Shown here: piece by piece, positions 1 to 10,569 of the stretch | Numbering within the stretch: the first letter of the stretch is position 1 | How the letters are laid out: each line of letters starts with the position of its first letter | NCBI GenBank assembly: GCA_037157565.1 | Contig: JAZHRO010000054.1 | Coordinates: 13,685,501-13,749,500, forward strand | DNA from: Thalassia testudinum | Lineage: Eukaryota > Streptophyta > Magnoliopsida > Alismatales > Hydrocharitaceae | Direction: 5' to 3' | DNA: 64,000 bases | The notes under the pieces: generated by a model | The model's input: only the letters and a program-made list of their open reading frames with translations | Databases searched by the model: none | Told to the model about the DNA's origin: nothing | Translations under genes and position numbers: made by a program

Positions 1-79
1 CAGGAGTCAAGGCTGGGCCTTGACAAGAGTGAAATTTTAAAGATCTTAAGGGTGGTCTTAAGGATCTCCTACCGTTCAT
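1..79 (-). pseudogene. AL gag, N-terminal codons (partial)
   Basis: The start codon at 79-77 on the minus strand begins the same Arg/Pro-rich N-terminus (MNGRRSLRPPLR) as the main Athila gag at 33214. About 26 codons are visible before the window ends, so its integrity cannot be judged. The start was chosen only by homology with the second copy. Gag would form the virus-like particle. Confidence 0.5.
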
Positions 80-988
80 GCACTGTTGGAGTAGAAGAGG
101 TTAGAAGGTGCCGGACCCAATCGAGACACCCAAAAATGTGTTGGGTGACTATAGAGGTGCGGGGCAGATGGACCCCTTGATCAGAAAGATCGTCCACCTG
201 AGAATTACCTGGGCAGCCAGAGAGGGTGAGTTCCGCGAAGACCCCTACACTGTAGAGCGTCCCCACGGGTTACAGGGTTTCCCCCACCCGACCTATCTTC
301 TCACTGCGGTTCCAAGTAGACCAGAATGGGGATCTTGACCTCTTAAGTCTACCAATTTTAGTTTAAGATCAGGGTGCTTAAAGTTACACTTGAACTCTTA
401 GGTATTTTAAGTGAGAAAGTGACCTAATTTTAAGGTTGGTTGACCCAAGGGGTCAACTTTACCTCTTGTTCCTTTGAGAGCTTTTGGGTCCTTTCTTTTT
501 GGGTTCAAGTGTTTAGAGAGCCAATTGTTTAGGGTTTCTCTGAATAAGTGTGTTCAATCAATGGTTTAGGCACACTTCTTTTGGAATTTCTCCGTTCTTG
601 ATTTAAGTAGTGTGTCTCTAAAATCCTAATGTTGAATCTTATGTTGGCTCTACTTGGTCCAGTTAGTTCTTTGGTGGGTAATTAGGGCTCAAGCAAGAAT
701 GTGTTAGCCCCTAAATACCCTTAATAGTGTGCAGGAATAATGGGTTGAAAACATGCAACTTCTTATGGTTTACTAAGTATAGAAGACAGGTTAGCCCTAT
801 ATTGCTTGTTCTTTTCTTTTCTTCCTCTTTAGAGTTTAGGGGTTAATAGCGAGAGGAAAAAAATTACCTGTCCTCGGAGTGGTTGTTGTGCGGTTGCTTG
901 TCTTCTTGGTTTACTGTAGTTGCACAAAAGAGAGGAGATTATTAGAACTAAGAAGAAACAGAAATGTCTACCTTTAGAATAGCCATTG
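80..988 (-). other. AL untranslated leader
   Basis: Leader between primer site and gag of AL. It is collinear, in reverse complement, with 17217-17942 plus 33033-33213 of the main Athila element. The copy here is uninterrupted, so it shows what the AM leader looked like before AS inserted into it. No conserved ORF is visible. Confidence 0.75.
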
Positions 989-1007
989 CTCCCCAGCAAC
1001 GGCGCCA
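989..1007 (-). other. AL primer binding site (tRNA-Asp)
   Basis: The minus strand reads TGGCGCCGTTGCTGGGGAG, complementary to the 3' end of plant tRNA-Asp with one change (GCTGGGG for GCCGGGG). It lies 4 nt inside the LTR end. This primer site is usual in Athila/Tat elements. Confidence 0.85.
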
Positions 1008-1214
1008 AAAATGAAAACGGACGGTGACAACTATGACTAGTTTTTGCTATAGCGTTGTAGTATAGCTAGTTAGTGCCATCATTTCAAATATATATATTTT
1101 TTTTACTTGGGAATAACAATTCTCCCGAGGTCGAACTCAAGGAGAAAGTCGTATTCTAGAGATATACATGTTCTATTACAAAAATAAAGAGAGAGAAAGA
1201 GAGAGAGAGAGAGA

Positions 1215-1520
1215 GATGAAAGTTTGGCTTCTTCTTCTCTTCTTGCTTCCTCCGTCTTCTCTCCTCTTTGGCTTTTGTTCTTCCTGTTCTTCTTCTTCTT
1301 CTTTTCTTGCTTCTTGCTTCTCTTCTTCTTCTGCTTTCTGTTTCTTCACTTGGCTGCTCCTTCTCTCTTCTTTTTCTTCAGATCTTCTTCTTTTTTTTTT
1401 TCTTGTCTTTCCTCTTCTTTGCCGCGGTCCTGCTTCTTCTTTTCTTCTTCTTCCTTGCTTTCTGTTTCTTCACTTGGCTGTTCCTTCTCTCTTCTTTTCT
1501 TCTTCTTCTTTGTCTTCACC
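1215..1520. repeat. Pyrimidine-rich (CTT)n-like tract in AL LTR
   Basis: About 300 bp of nearly uninterrupted pyrimidines rich in CTT/TTC, the reverse complement of the (GAA)-rich tract in the other Athila LTRs. Translations give Ser/Phe/Leu-rich artefacts. Confidence 0.8.
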
Positions 1521-2857
1521 TGTCTTCAGGACGTCGTCTGATTTTCCAATCAGACGACTTAACCCGCGGATGCTACAGTGTCGCTTCAGTTCTTCTTCTT
1601 CCGCAGTCCTTCTTCTTCACCTGTGCCTGCACGCTCAAGAGTTTAGCATCAGATTGAAAAAACCTACTCTACCCTCCCCCCCCCCCCGCGTCTCTCTCTC
1701 TCAGTATTCACTCTTTGGAAGGCTCTCCCAGAGCAACCGGGTAATCGGGTATGAGTTGCGCCCGGGTCCAGGCTCACCGGCGTGCGGTGGTGGGCGAGGA
1801 GTGCCAGTCAAGTCGGGTCGGGTCGGCCGGATCCGCGTGATGAGCTCGCGGACGGGCCGGGTGAAGCGGTGTGAGAGGGACCTCACCCCGTGTGCTGAGG
1901 CGATAAGCCTACAGCACTTTTTCAACTTATATCGGCGCGCCTCTTCGAAGCCTTCCGATGTGGGACTAAATGTCCCACCCCAATGTGAGCGCCTGCGCTG
2001 AGAAAGCTGCAGGAAGTTGCGGCTTTTGCGGAGCTTTCTCCCCAGCTGCGAGCCTGGGTAGGTGCGCGAGGGCTGCCTTGCGTCCTAGGGAGTCTGACCT
2101 GGGCGAAGCGAGGCTGCAGCTGCAGGCAGAAGCAGCTCCTTCTGCACAGCAATGGCGGCGGAGGACGGGTGACCTGTTCACAGGAAAACGGCCTCTCGAC
2201 CTAATCAGAAGGTGCCGGGAGCTTCGCCAGAGTGCGGCGAAGCTCGTGCGGGTGGTGGCGAGGCGTGGGGCGGCGTACAAGGGCTGCCCTAGGTCGGACT
2301 GTGGCTGGGGGAATGGGTTTGCTCGGGGGTTCTGCAGGTGGCGAGTGGCGGGAAATGGAGGGGCGGAAGAGGATCAGGGTGAGGAGGCGGAGGTTATGCA
2401 CAGGTCGGCGAGCCGTGTGGGGTGCTGGAGCGATGGGAGCGGTTCGCCGGAGTTTGGCCGGAGGTGGAGAAGGTGAGGGTGATCGGTGGGAAATCGGTGG
2501 CTACAGTAAGGGTTTTCAGTATGGAAAAGAAAGAGGGGAGGAAGAGGAGAAGTTTACCTACTAAGCTGGACGAAGAGGGGTTGGCACAGGCGACAGTCGT
2601 ATAGACTGTCGCCGGAGAAAAAATTGCCCAGAGGAAGGGGCGGCAGTGAGGAGAGGGCCGGAGAGGCGTCAGCTGGGTGCGGCGTGACACGGAAAGAGCG
2701 AGGGAAGGTAACCCTGCTGCTGGTAGTGCGACAGGGCGACGAGGAGGAGGAGGAGAAACCGCCGGATCAAGGGGGCGTCTGTCGGAGTGGGAAGGGAGGA
2801 ATTGAGGGGGGTGTCTCCGTCAGATCCGAGCTGGGAAGAACGGCGGAGCGACGGGGG

Positions 2858-2865
2858 TATTTATA
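2858..2865 (-). promoter_or_regulatory. AL LTR TATA box
   Basis: TATAAATA on the minus strand in a CCCCTATAAATACCCCCGTC context that recurs in all four Athila LTRs here. Probable core promoter of the element. Confidence 0.7.
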
Positions 2866-3794
2866 GGGGCAGAACCAGAGAGGAGGGCGGAGGGAGACGA
2901 CGCGTCTCCCTCGCCGGAGGATGCCGGAAGTGGAGACCCATACCGTCCGTGCGTTCGCACGGCCGGTATGGGTGGGTGCAGCGCTCAGGGGGGTGTCCCT
3001 ACTGTGGCTGACGACGCAGGGTACCCCCCATTGACTTGCCAGGGCCCCTTCCTCACCCTACGCGGCGCCATGCTCCGCTCAAGGTCGCCGGAGCATGGCG
3101 CTGCTCAAGTTTTGCAGGAGGGACCCGAACGCAAAGAACGAAGGAGAGTTAGGGGCCAGAGTGTGAGGGTTCAAAAGTTGAGGGCCAAAAAGTAAATATA
3201 TGAGGACCAAAGTGTAAAGTTGGTCAAGAAGGTTTCTTCTTAGGCCCAAGTTCTTATACATGACTAATTATGACCTAAGGATTCTGATGGTGAATTTCAT
3301 TTCTAGATTAACCCTTGTTTGACTGGTCAATTTACGCAAAAACCCAAATTAAATTGTTAATTGGGCATGGTTCTCAATGTAGGTCAAAATGGGTTCCTAA
3401 GGCCAAATTGAAAGTCCTAAACCCTAGAGATTATTTTTCTATGAATTTTAGATGATTTATTTGATTTTTACCTTGCCTCGAACCACGTGAATTGAAGTGG
3501 ATTTATTTTTAGGGTTACAGGATGTTATTTAATTCCTTGGAGTTGCTGTAGCCCTTATTGAGTCATCTCATCCCACTTTTCTTCTTATTAGGTTATTTTG
3601 ACCTATGTTTGGACCCTGAGTTACCCTATTTTCAGATCGGATTGGTGAAATTGTATTTTTACCCCTTAGTTTCTATTTTCTTTGCAAACTCAGAATCTCT
3701 CTGAGCCAAGCCTTTCTAGAGTTATGTAGGAGCTTTTTCTTGCATATCAGGGTTAAATGGTGCTAGTTTAGGGTTTGTGACGAGGTTCTCATCA

Positions 3795-4310
3795 GAGAGT
3801 CAGCAGCTAGAGCAAAGAAGAACCGCAGGCTGAAGAGAAAGAAAGAAGAAGGCAGGAAGAAGAGAAAGAAAGAAGAAGAAGAAGAAAGAGGAACCGCTGC
3901 ATAAGAGAAAGAAGGAAGAAGAGAAAGAAAGAAGAAGCAGAAAAGAAGCAAGAAAGGAGAAGAAGAAGAAGAAGACAGGAGAAGACAGGAAGAAGAAGAA
4001 GAGGAAAGAGGGACCGCTGCGGAAAGAAGCAGAACAGAAGAAAGAAGAAAAGAAGAATACAAGTTGAAGAGAAGAGTAGCTAAAGAAAGAGAAGGAGAAA
4101 AAGCAAATTACCCTCTTTCTCTTTCTTTCTCTCTCTCTCTTAATTTTTGTAAAACCTTATATATATATTGTGAATTTATAGGCTTCTAGAATTTTGGTTT
4201 GCTCCCTGAGTTCGACCTCAGGAAACTTTTCATTCCGAGTAATAAATTGTATTAGACTGGTAACCGTTTTTGTTATATACCACAACGACTATAATAACTA
4301 TAAAGACAAA
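3795..4310 (+). repeat. Truncated Athila-like LTR (R/U5 part)
   Basis: Starts directly at the end of AL with a GAA-rich purine tract (3795-4110), a short CT run, then a segment matching the U5 of the other Athila LTRs (TTGCTCCCTGAGTTCGACCT near 4198). It is plus-oriented, opposite to AL, and diverges before any primer site. Either AL inserted into an older LTR of a related subfamily, or this is a deletion remnant. Confidence 0.6.
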
Positions 4311-4705
4311 GTGGCAACCACGGAATCACCTCCTGCATCTATTCAGAACCTTGCTGGATTCCAAAGCCTCTTCTGCAGGTCAAATGACTTGAGTTTTACT
4401 TCTGCAGGCGTTAATAACCATGTGAAACGGTCGTTTTTTCCCTTCAAATCAAAAAGCCAAGCTTCCTTTAAGCATCAAATTGATGCTATTTCCTGATAGA
4501 GCACATCAAGCGCTTTCGATCAAGCCTTTGCTCGATCGAAACCATCCAGCCAATCAGCCAGAATCGAGTCTTGAAGTTTGGCCTGGAACGGGTGAACATA
4601 GTCCCACATCGGAAAATCTTGAGAGCACGACAGGGTATAAAATGAATTTCTGTATACGACATTTCGGTCGTCAGCGCTAGGCGCAGCTTAAGAACACTGG
4701 GTACA

Positions 4706-4792
4706 GGCGCGTGCGTGTGCACGTGCCTGTGCATGGGTGTGTGTGCGCCTGTGGGCGCTACTGTGGGCCTGAGAGTGGGCATGGGCATGGGA
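4706..4792. repeat. GT/GC-rich low-complexity patch
   Basis: Degenerate alternating purine-pyrimidine run rich in GTG, GCG and GGGCATGG. Simple-sequence character only. Confidence 0.6.
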
Positions 4793-4844
4793 GGTGGTAC
4801 TGTGCATTGATGAAAACATGTGAAAATTCCACCTAATTAAACTA

Positions 4845-4911
4845 GGTCGGACCTCTAGTAGGGTCTGGTCCCACCCTTAGGGTGCTGTGTATACCCGAAA
4901 GAGGTCTGACC
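4845..4911. repeat. Imperfect inverted repeat
   Basis: Arms GGTCGGACCTCT (4845-4856) and AGAGGTCTGACC (4900-4911) pair with one mismatch. An inner CACCC/GGGTG stem lies in the loop. No target duplication is evident; it may be a small foldback or chance. Confidence 0.35.
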
Positions 4912-5741
4912 GCCCATTAATAAAATAATTTTTATAAGTAAAGGCAAAATGGGTTAAGTGTTGCGTGAGAAATGGTTAAGTATGGTGAAAATAAGAGCAT
5001 AGTAAAAAAAAAAAAAAGCTTAAGAAAGAGACCAAAATGTTGAAAAGAGCCTAAGGCTTTAGAGAGGAGAAAAGGTTAAGTGAAGAAAAAGAAAGAAGGG
5101 CTGAAGAAGAAGATGAAAGTAATTAAGGAATTTAATGAAGGAATGAAAGAGAGAGAATCAGACGTCTCTCACTTACTTCAGTCTTCTAATTTTCATTTTT
5201 TTTTAAGACGTCCAATTCCATTTTTAGACGTTTGATTTGTAACTCCATTAGTATATTTTGTTCTCTTTCATTATTTTGAGTTTTAAATGAAATAAGGCAT
5301 TTGTACTAATTTGTTTAACATTTTCTTAACTTAATCTTTTGTAATTAGAAATAATTGATGTAATAAACATGTTTATTTAGTTCTAAATGACAAATTTCAT
5401 GTGTAAATATGTTTTCTCTTAATGGAATATTGCATGTTTTCATTGTCAAATATTTTGTGCAATTATTCATGTGTTTAAAGTATTGTTAATTATAATCTAA
5501 TTAATTAATTGACTCTTAATTATTCTTAGAGATTAAATGGTAAATTAGGATTAAGTTATGCCTCCCAGTGAACGACCTAGACTCAACCAGTTAAAAAGAA
5601 CTTAAAAATCGAAAATATTAGGTTAACTTGACCTTATACTACACAACCGACATAAAATCAAGTTAACCTAAGTTACTTTCTCATGTAATTAATTAAGCCT
5701 AAATAACTTAATTAACTGTGTTGAGGAATTTAACGATCATG

Positions 5742-6056
5742 TACCGTCCTTTTTCTTCACGAACAACAAAGGGGCTCCCCACGGGGATGCACTAGGCCTC
5801 ATAAAGCCCTTCTCCAACAGGTCCTGTAACTGAGACTTGAGCTCTCGTAGCTCAAGCGAGGCCATCCTATACGGTGTAGTAGAGATGGGGCTAGTCCCCG
5901 GTACTAGTGAGATCTCAAACTCGATCTCATGCTCAGGTGGTGTCCTGGCAGCTCCTCTAGGAAGACGTCGGGGTACTCGTAGACCACCGGGATACTCTGT
6001 AAGTGGGCCACGGGGCTAGGCTCTACTACAACACAAGCTAAGAAGCACTCACACCC
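5742..6056 (-). pseudogene. TO pol: protease-RT linker and RT N-terminus
   Basis: Minus-strand codons match the TM region that leads into reverse transcriptase (EYPDVF linker, ASPWGAP and LFVKKKDG). Frame is broken: a stop follows the protease ORF at 6057 and the linker is shifted. Everything from the RT palm domain on is missing because the element is cut at about 5742. Non-functional. Confidence 0.75.
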
Positions 6057-6563
6057 CTAGCTCAGAAGCTTCGCTGCCCAAAGCACGGAGATGCACCTGA
6101 AACCTCCGTCTACCGGCTGGCCGTGAAACTCAAAGGGAGGCAACTCCGGTATGGAGAAGTCGATCTTCCTCCCAAAATAGTCCATCAGGGCGTGATAGGC
6201 AGACAACCAGTCCATCCCTAGGATCACGCCAAAGTCCTCCATCGGAATCACGATCAGGTCGGCGGGAAGACTGTGTCCCCCTATAGCGACCTCACAGTCT
6301 GTGAAGACCTCCTCTGCGACAAACAACTGTCCACCTGGGTCTCTAATCAGGAATGGAACCTCTAACAGTACACTGCTCAGCACCAAACTGCCGGTAAAAC
6401 TCATGGCGACAAAAGAATGTGTGCCACCAGAATCGAAAAGTACATAAACAAGTTTACTGGAAACTAGAACCATACCTGCCACCACGGAGCCTGAAGCTCT
6501 AACATCTCTATGAGTCAGGGCGTTAACACACCCCTCTGCCCTGGGTGCAGAAGAAGCGACCAC
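6057..6563 (-). pseudogene. TO pol: aspartic protease domain
   Basis: An open stretch of 168 codons carrying the retropepsin-like domain of a Tekay element: active site FDSGGTHSF (usual form DSGATHSF, so Ala is replaced by Gly), then [12 protein letters not shown] and the [12 protein letters not shown] tail shared with TM. The protease would process Gag-Pol. It is disconnected from gag and RT by stops, and the substitution next to the catalytic Asp adds to the picture of decay. Confidence 0.8.
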
Positions 6564-7727
6564 GCTCTAGGTCGGGCAAGAAGTAACTAGCTAGTACCCT
6601 CCTCGCGACTGCTGTCCTCCTCCTCGTGCCTGGTAACCGCGGCTGCCAAATCGGCCTCTAGTGCTCGGTGCTGGAATCATCTGCTATGCTCCGACCGTAG
6701 ATGGGCAATTCTTCCTTATGTGGCCCAACTAGCCACACTGGTAACAGAGAGGGGCATGACCTCCTCCCTTAGTCGGTCACTACTGGTGACTAAGGGGGCC
6801 CAGTGCTGTCAGCTGGCCCCTGTCTGGGGCCCCCAAAGGCCACTGGTGGCCCCACAGAGTGAGATGACTCTCTTGCGGGCACCGTGTGCCTCCTCTCTCG
6901 ACGACCCTTTGAGTACTCCGGCTGGTAGGGCCTCTTCCGTCCTCCGTTAGTGTCTCGTACGGTCGAGTTGGTCTCCTCGACCACTCGAGAGAAAGTGGGT
7001 AACTTCAAGGGTTTCACATACCCCCGAATAGCAGGCCGGAGGCCCTTAGTAAACCTCCGCAGGCGCTCCTCCTTTGTAGACGTAGCCATCGAGGCGAAGC
7101 GTGACAGCTCCAGGAAACGCATACGATACGCGCTAACTGTCATCGCCCCCTGGCGGAGAGTGTGGAACTCCTGCCTCCTCTAGTCCTGCCAGGTCTGTGG
7201 GAAGTACTGCTTGCAGAAGAGTGCCACGAACCGGTTCCACGATGACTCTCTCTCCTCCTATCCCCTGACTGCCCTCCACCACCGATGGGCTACACTCTCC
7301 AACTGGTATGCGGCAAAGGCCATGCAGCACTCTGTAGGAGGGCAGAGCGTGTCGGAAACCTTCTCTATCTGCTCTAGCCAGTCCTCTGCCTCAGATATGC
7401 TCTCATCCCTTTTGAAGGAAGGGATCTTCAACTTCCGAAATTGTCCAAATAGCTCATGGTGGAGCTGCAACGGAAGAACAGGCACGCCTCCAAGCAAGGA
7501 GGGCTCATGCTCAGAAGTATCTGAGGGTGGTGGGGGTGATGGAGGATCACCCCCTCCCCCTCCAGCTTGTCTAGCGCTGCGGCGACTCCCCTATCTCACA
7601 GAGGACTCTCCCTCCACGTCCTCAGGGAGGGGTGGCTAAGGGGGAGGCTGTTGGAGCTCCTCCCGTCCTATGTCCCGAATCAGCTAGGCGAGGTCCTAGA
7701 CCTGGATGCCCGGAATGAGGGGTGGAT
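6564..7727 (-). pseudogene. gag: TO gag (second copy, core to zinc knuckle)
   Basis: Minus-strand gag relic. Near 7497-7258 lies the N-terminal half of the capsid-type domain (FRKLKIPSFKRDESISEAED, then WLEQIEKV). From 7143 to 6790 come AYRMRFLELSRFA and [19 protein letters not shown]. Near 6700-6745 is the zinc knuckle with a stop inside it (CYQCG-stop-LGH..C). Several stops and frame changes make it a pseudogene. The N-terminal codons are absent on this side because X inserted at 7727/7728. The same region is repeated at 45587-46470 with close similarity. Confidence 0.85.
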
Positions 7728-7822
7728 TGACTCATCGATCTTTCGCTTTTAAGTCGATTGCAGTTTAATGTGGTGGAAAAATCGACTGATCAATATTTAA
7801 GAAGAAATAACCACTCGCATAG

Positions 7823-7847
7823 GAGCGGGTCATATCCACAGGGAGGC
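7823..7847 (-). promoter_or_regulatory. Conserved R/U5 motif in X LTR
   Basis: In sense this reads GCCTCCCTGTGGATATGACC, near the LTR 3' end. It resembles the CTCCCTGAGTTCGACCTCGG motif of the Athila LTRs here, at the matching position upstream of the primer site. The position suggests a role in the transcript 5' leader or reverse transcription; that is inference. Confidence 0.5.
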
Positions 7848-9205
7848 AATGACGTATTAAAATTTGCACCAATTAAAAACGTTCGTTCATAGTTAGTTTG
7901 GACAAGAATCAAGTCAAGATTGCCTTTAGATTAAGGTTTAAGCAAGAAACAATGCTGAAATGGCAATTATGAGAAACTAGAGGATATTTTCCGCAATGCA
8001 GAATCAATAAAATAACATTAAAAAGTGACAATGGCATAAAATGTAATTTCTAATTGATGGTTTACTGTAGCAAAACAGGGGAATTTTTTCCCTTTGTCTT
8101 GCGCGATGAGGAGCGGATGGCCGGGCGCGGGAAGCTCGGAGGAGGTCCCTTAGACCGAGGGCTTCGAATCGGTGGTGGCGGCGAGTCACGCGGTGGCTGG
8201 AGGTGGCCGGACGAGCTCCGGCGGAGGTGCTGCAGCCGGTGAGCGTGCGCGGCCTGTTGGCGTGAAGTCTGCCACGCGCTGCTGCTGCGGGGATGGTTGC
8301 TGCTGCTGGCGTGGGCGCTGCTGCGGCTGGCGTGGGCACGGGAGCGCAGGCGTGGTGAGCGCTGGACTGCAGGCGTGGGGAAGAGGGCGCTGCTGGTGGC
8401 GGTTCTGCAGGCGCGGGAGAAGGGCGCTGCAGGCAGGTGGGCGCGGTCTGGTGGTTCGGCAGGCGCAAGTGCAGTTGCGGTTTGAGTTCTGCAGGCGCAG
8501 TTGCTGCTGCTGGCGCGGGAGGTGGGCGCTGCAGGCTGAGGAGGGCGTGGAGATGGCGAAGGCTGATGGTGGGCGCGGTTGCGCTGGAGGCTGGTGGGTG
8601 GCGCTGCAGGCGTGGGCGCGCACGGATGAAGGCGCAGGCGCGGGGGTGGTGGTGCGGGCGTGAACGGTGAGATGGGCGGATGTGGTTGTGTGGGTGCGAG
8701 TGGACTTCAGACGGGTACGCAGGCGGGTGGTCGCAGGTGAGCGGGTAGCTTCAGACGTCCGGGAAATTTCCTGGACGTCTTAAGTGAATGAGAAGGTGAT
8801 TGCAGTGACGGTGGTTGCGGAGGTGCTGTTTGGTGACGACGGCGAGGGAGATGCACGCTAAGGTGCTCACGGTAATGCGGGCGAGCTCCGGATGGCGGTG
8901 TGGCCTGTCACACCACACGCCCACGGTGGTGGAGACTCGCCACCACGGTAGAGGCCAGCAGTATGGAGTGGAAGAGAGAAGTTCTCTCTGCACAGTGGTG
9001 GGTCAGTGGTGGAGGCCTGCCTCGCTCAGCATCCTCTCTCCTCCTTTTGTAGCGGCCTGCACAAATTTGAATGGAGAGGTGGGAGCAGATCCACCTTCTC
9101 CGCCGATCCATGAATGCGCTTTTAGTGAGGCCGGAGGCTTTGCAGCGGCAGCCGAGCCGTTGCTGAGAAGAAGAAGAATAAAGGATATTATTAAAATATT
9201 ATGAT

Positions 9206-9215
9206 TATTTATATA
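9206..9215 (-). promoter_or_regulatory. X LTR TATA box (3' LTR)
   Basis: Sense TATATAAATA in an AT-rich context, about 240 bp after the sense LTR start. The other LTR keeps it at 44003-44012. Likely promoter of X. Confidence 0.55.
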
Positions 9216-9459
9216 CAAACCCTCAAGTTTTATGTTAACTAAAACAATGTACTTAATTAGTTAACTAATTAGATGAATGGCATTCTAAGCTAATTCTAAA
9301 TGCACTTAAAATATGAATGCAATGTATGGATTATGTAATTAAATTAAAAATATGAATTAATCTATTTACATCCTAATTTATGCTAAATAAATGTTAGAAT
9401 TATCCTAATGTTTAGGCATTTAAATACTTAAATAACCCACAACTATGGGCTAATAAAAT

Positions 9460-9470
9460 ACCCCCATGCC
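9460..9470 (-). other. X polypurine tract
   Basis: Sense GGCATGGGGGT immediately before the 3' LTR. The same sequence precedes the AM 3' LTR (40457-40469), and it recurs at 44257-44267 beside the other X LTR. Confidence 0.75.
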
Positions 9471-9849
9471 TAGTTTTTGCTAGTCCCTAGCAAAATTAAG
9501 CGAAACCTAGCACTCTAAGTAGACTAGTCAACTCACTTAGTCTTCCTTCAGAAGCATATTAAGTTCAGGCTCTAGACCCAAGGTTCCTAAGTAGTTGCTA
9601 AGTTACAGACTGGGTTGGCTAAAGACGAGTTGCAGGCACAAGTTTCCCTGATTTCTGACTCTACCCTAAAGTTTAATGATCCCTGAGATTAAAGCATCCG
9701 TGCCTGTGTATTGGTCTGAGTTATTTGAGTTAAAGGATTTTTTTTTTTTAATTTACTTTTTTTTTTTATTCTTCTAAGTCTAACCTCAGATCAACTATCA
9801 ACACGGTCTGTGTCGGATTCATTGTCCCCATTACCATACCTCGAAGGGT

Positions 9850-10000
9850 GCCTGGCTTTCGATGCTTCGAGATAGCACCGCCCATAACGACCCCAAGAAC
9901 TCCTGGCAATCGACACTTCGAGATAGTATCGCCCATGGATTTCTTAAGCGAATTCAGGCCTATGGTAATCGGCACTTCGTGATAGGGCCGCCCATGGTAC
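9850..10000 (-). repeat. Three tandem units in X 3' untranslated region
   Basis: Three imperfect units of about 50 bp. Each has CCTGG or CCTATGG, a CGA-CTTCG-GATAG core and GCCCAT(A/G). Homologous units occur in AM (39872-40022) and in the duplicated X segment (about 44650-44800). Confidence 0.7.
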
Positions 10001-10569
10001 CTCAACCGCGCAATGCGCTTACATGCCCCCAGTAGGATGGATATCCTAAGAGACAAGCGCCGATGAGGTAATATGTTATCATCGCATCCTCAAGGTGAGT
10101 ATATACTCGACCTCTCCTGCGGCGGGAACTCTTCCAATCAAAATGTGTTTTCAAGCCTCTCTTAAGTCAAAACTAAGAGAACCAAATCTCTTTTCAGAAA
10201 GACAGAAATTAAGTTGATTACCAGACCAAGTGTGTGAAATTTGGATGCTTGGGTTACAAGGACCCGTAAACCAAAAGGTAGAATAAGACTCCAGGTACTA
10301 CCCCACCCTTTAACTTAAACCCTAGTTTTCCTTCCTCAACCTCTTGAGGAATGGTCCGCAACTTAACTCCTACTTAAGTTTTTAAGTCCACGAAGGACCC
10401 TAAAGGTCTACAGCTAGTAGCTCATTTAGCTTCTAAAGTTTGACCCTAGAATTAACTTAGTCTGCCCTAGAGTTCTGATTTGCTTAAGACTGCAAGATCT
10501 AGCCAGTTAAGCTCAAAACATTTTTTTTTTCTCTTTTTTTTTATATATGTACAAATGTATGCAATTATG

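Larger units (their letters stand above)
1..3794 (-). mobile_element. AL: Athila-type LTR retrotransposon, 5' end only
   Basis: A minus-strand Ty3/gypsy element of the Athila type, cut by the left edge of the window. Reading leftwards it shows a complete 5' LTR (3794 to 1012), a tRNA-Asp primer site (1007-989), an untranslated leader and the first codons of gag. Leader and LTR match those of the main Athila copy (17195-17942, 33033-33300 and its LTRs) in reverse complement, which fixes family and orientation. Its gag-pol body and 3' LTR must lie to the left. The LTR is 2783 bp, slightly longer than the 2.7 kb of the other copies. The right flank starts gagag; its partner duplication is outside the window, so insertion cannot be confirmed. 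Confidence 0.85.
1012..3794 (-). repeat. AL 5' LTR
   Basis: Reverse-oriented 2783-bp LTR running, in sense, from TGATGAGAACC (3794) to the primer site side (1012). It is homologous along its length to the LTRs at 14498-17194, 17943-33027 and 40470-43165: U3 with a TATA box, GC-rich middle, then a long purine-rich tract in sense (seen here as CT-rich, 1215-1520) and the conserved U5 motif around 1120-1145. It is clearly more divergent than the AM pair. Confidence 0.85.
4311..5741. other. Unassigned stretch
   Basis: No gene or element recognised. It contains a GT-rich low-complexity patch, a short inverted repeat, a GA-rich stretch (4980-5160) and AT-rich sequence (5200-5740). It ends where Tekay RT homology begins abruptly. 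Confidence 0.5.
5742..7727 (-). mobile_element. TO: old Tekay-type chromovirus, gag-PR-RT relic (left part)
   Basis: Minus-strand relic of a Tekay/Del-type Ty3 element. Reading leftwards it gives gag, zinc knuckle, protease and the first part of RT, and stops abruptly near 5742 just after the [10 protein letters not shown] segment. It aligns along its length with TM (26560-27900) but with many stops and frameshifts. X starts at 7728 inside its gag. The gag stretch 6845-7727 is present a second time at 45587-46470, without X. Confidence 0.85.
7728..9456 (-). repeat. X 3' LTR
   Basis: 1729-bp LTR; plus-strand start TGACTCATCGATC, end ..GGGCTAATAA (the partner ends ..GGGCTAATCA, giving TG..CA in sense). 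It matches 13835-14497 plus 43171-44253 throughout, with scattered substitutions. The middle (8100-8760) is very GC-rich and the U3 is AT-rich. Arg/Ala/Gly-rich open frames across the GC-rich part exist in all frames and are not genes. Confidence 0.85.

Noticed and set aside
1168..2001. Long Ser/Phe/Leu-rich open frames, also at 18125-18547, 16726-17056 and 42698-43007
   Set aside because: They are translations of the CT/GA-rich tract inside Athila LTRs; frames are open on several registers and composition is simple-sequence.
8004..8670. Arg/Ala/Gly-rich overlapping open frames, also at 14111-14529 and 43152-43555
   Set aside because: They arise from the GC-rich middle of the X LTR, open in many frames at once, and are interrupted differently in the two LTR copies.
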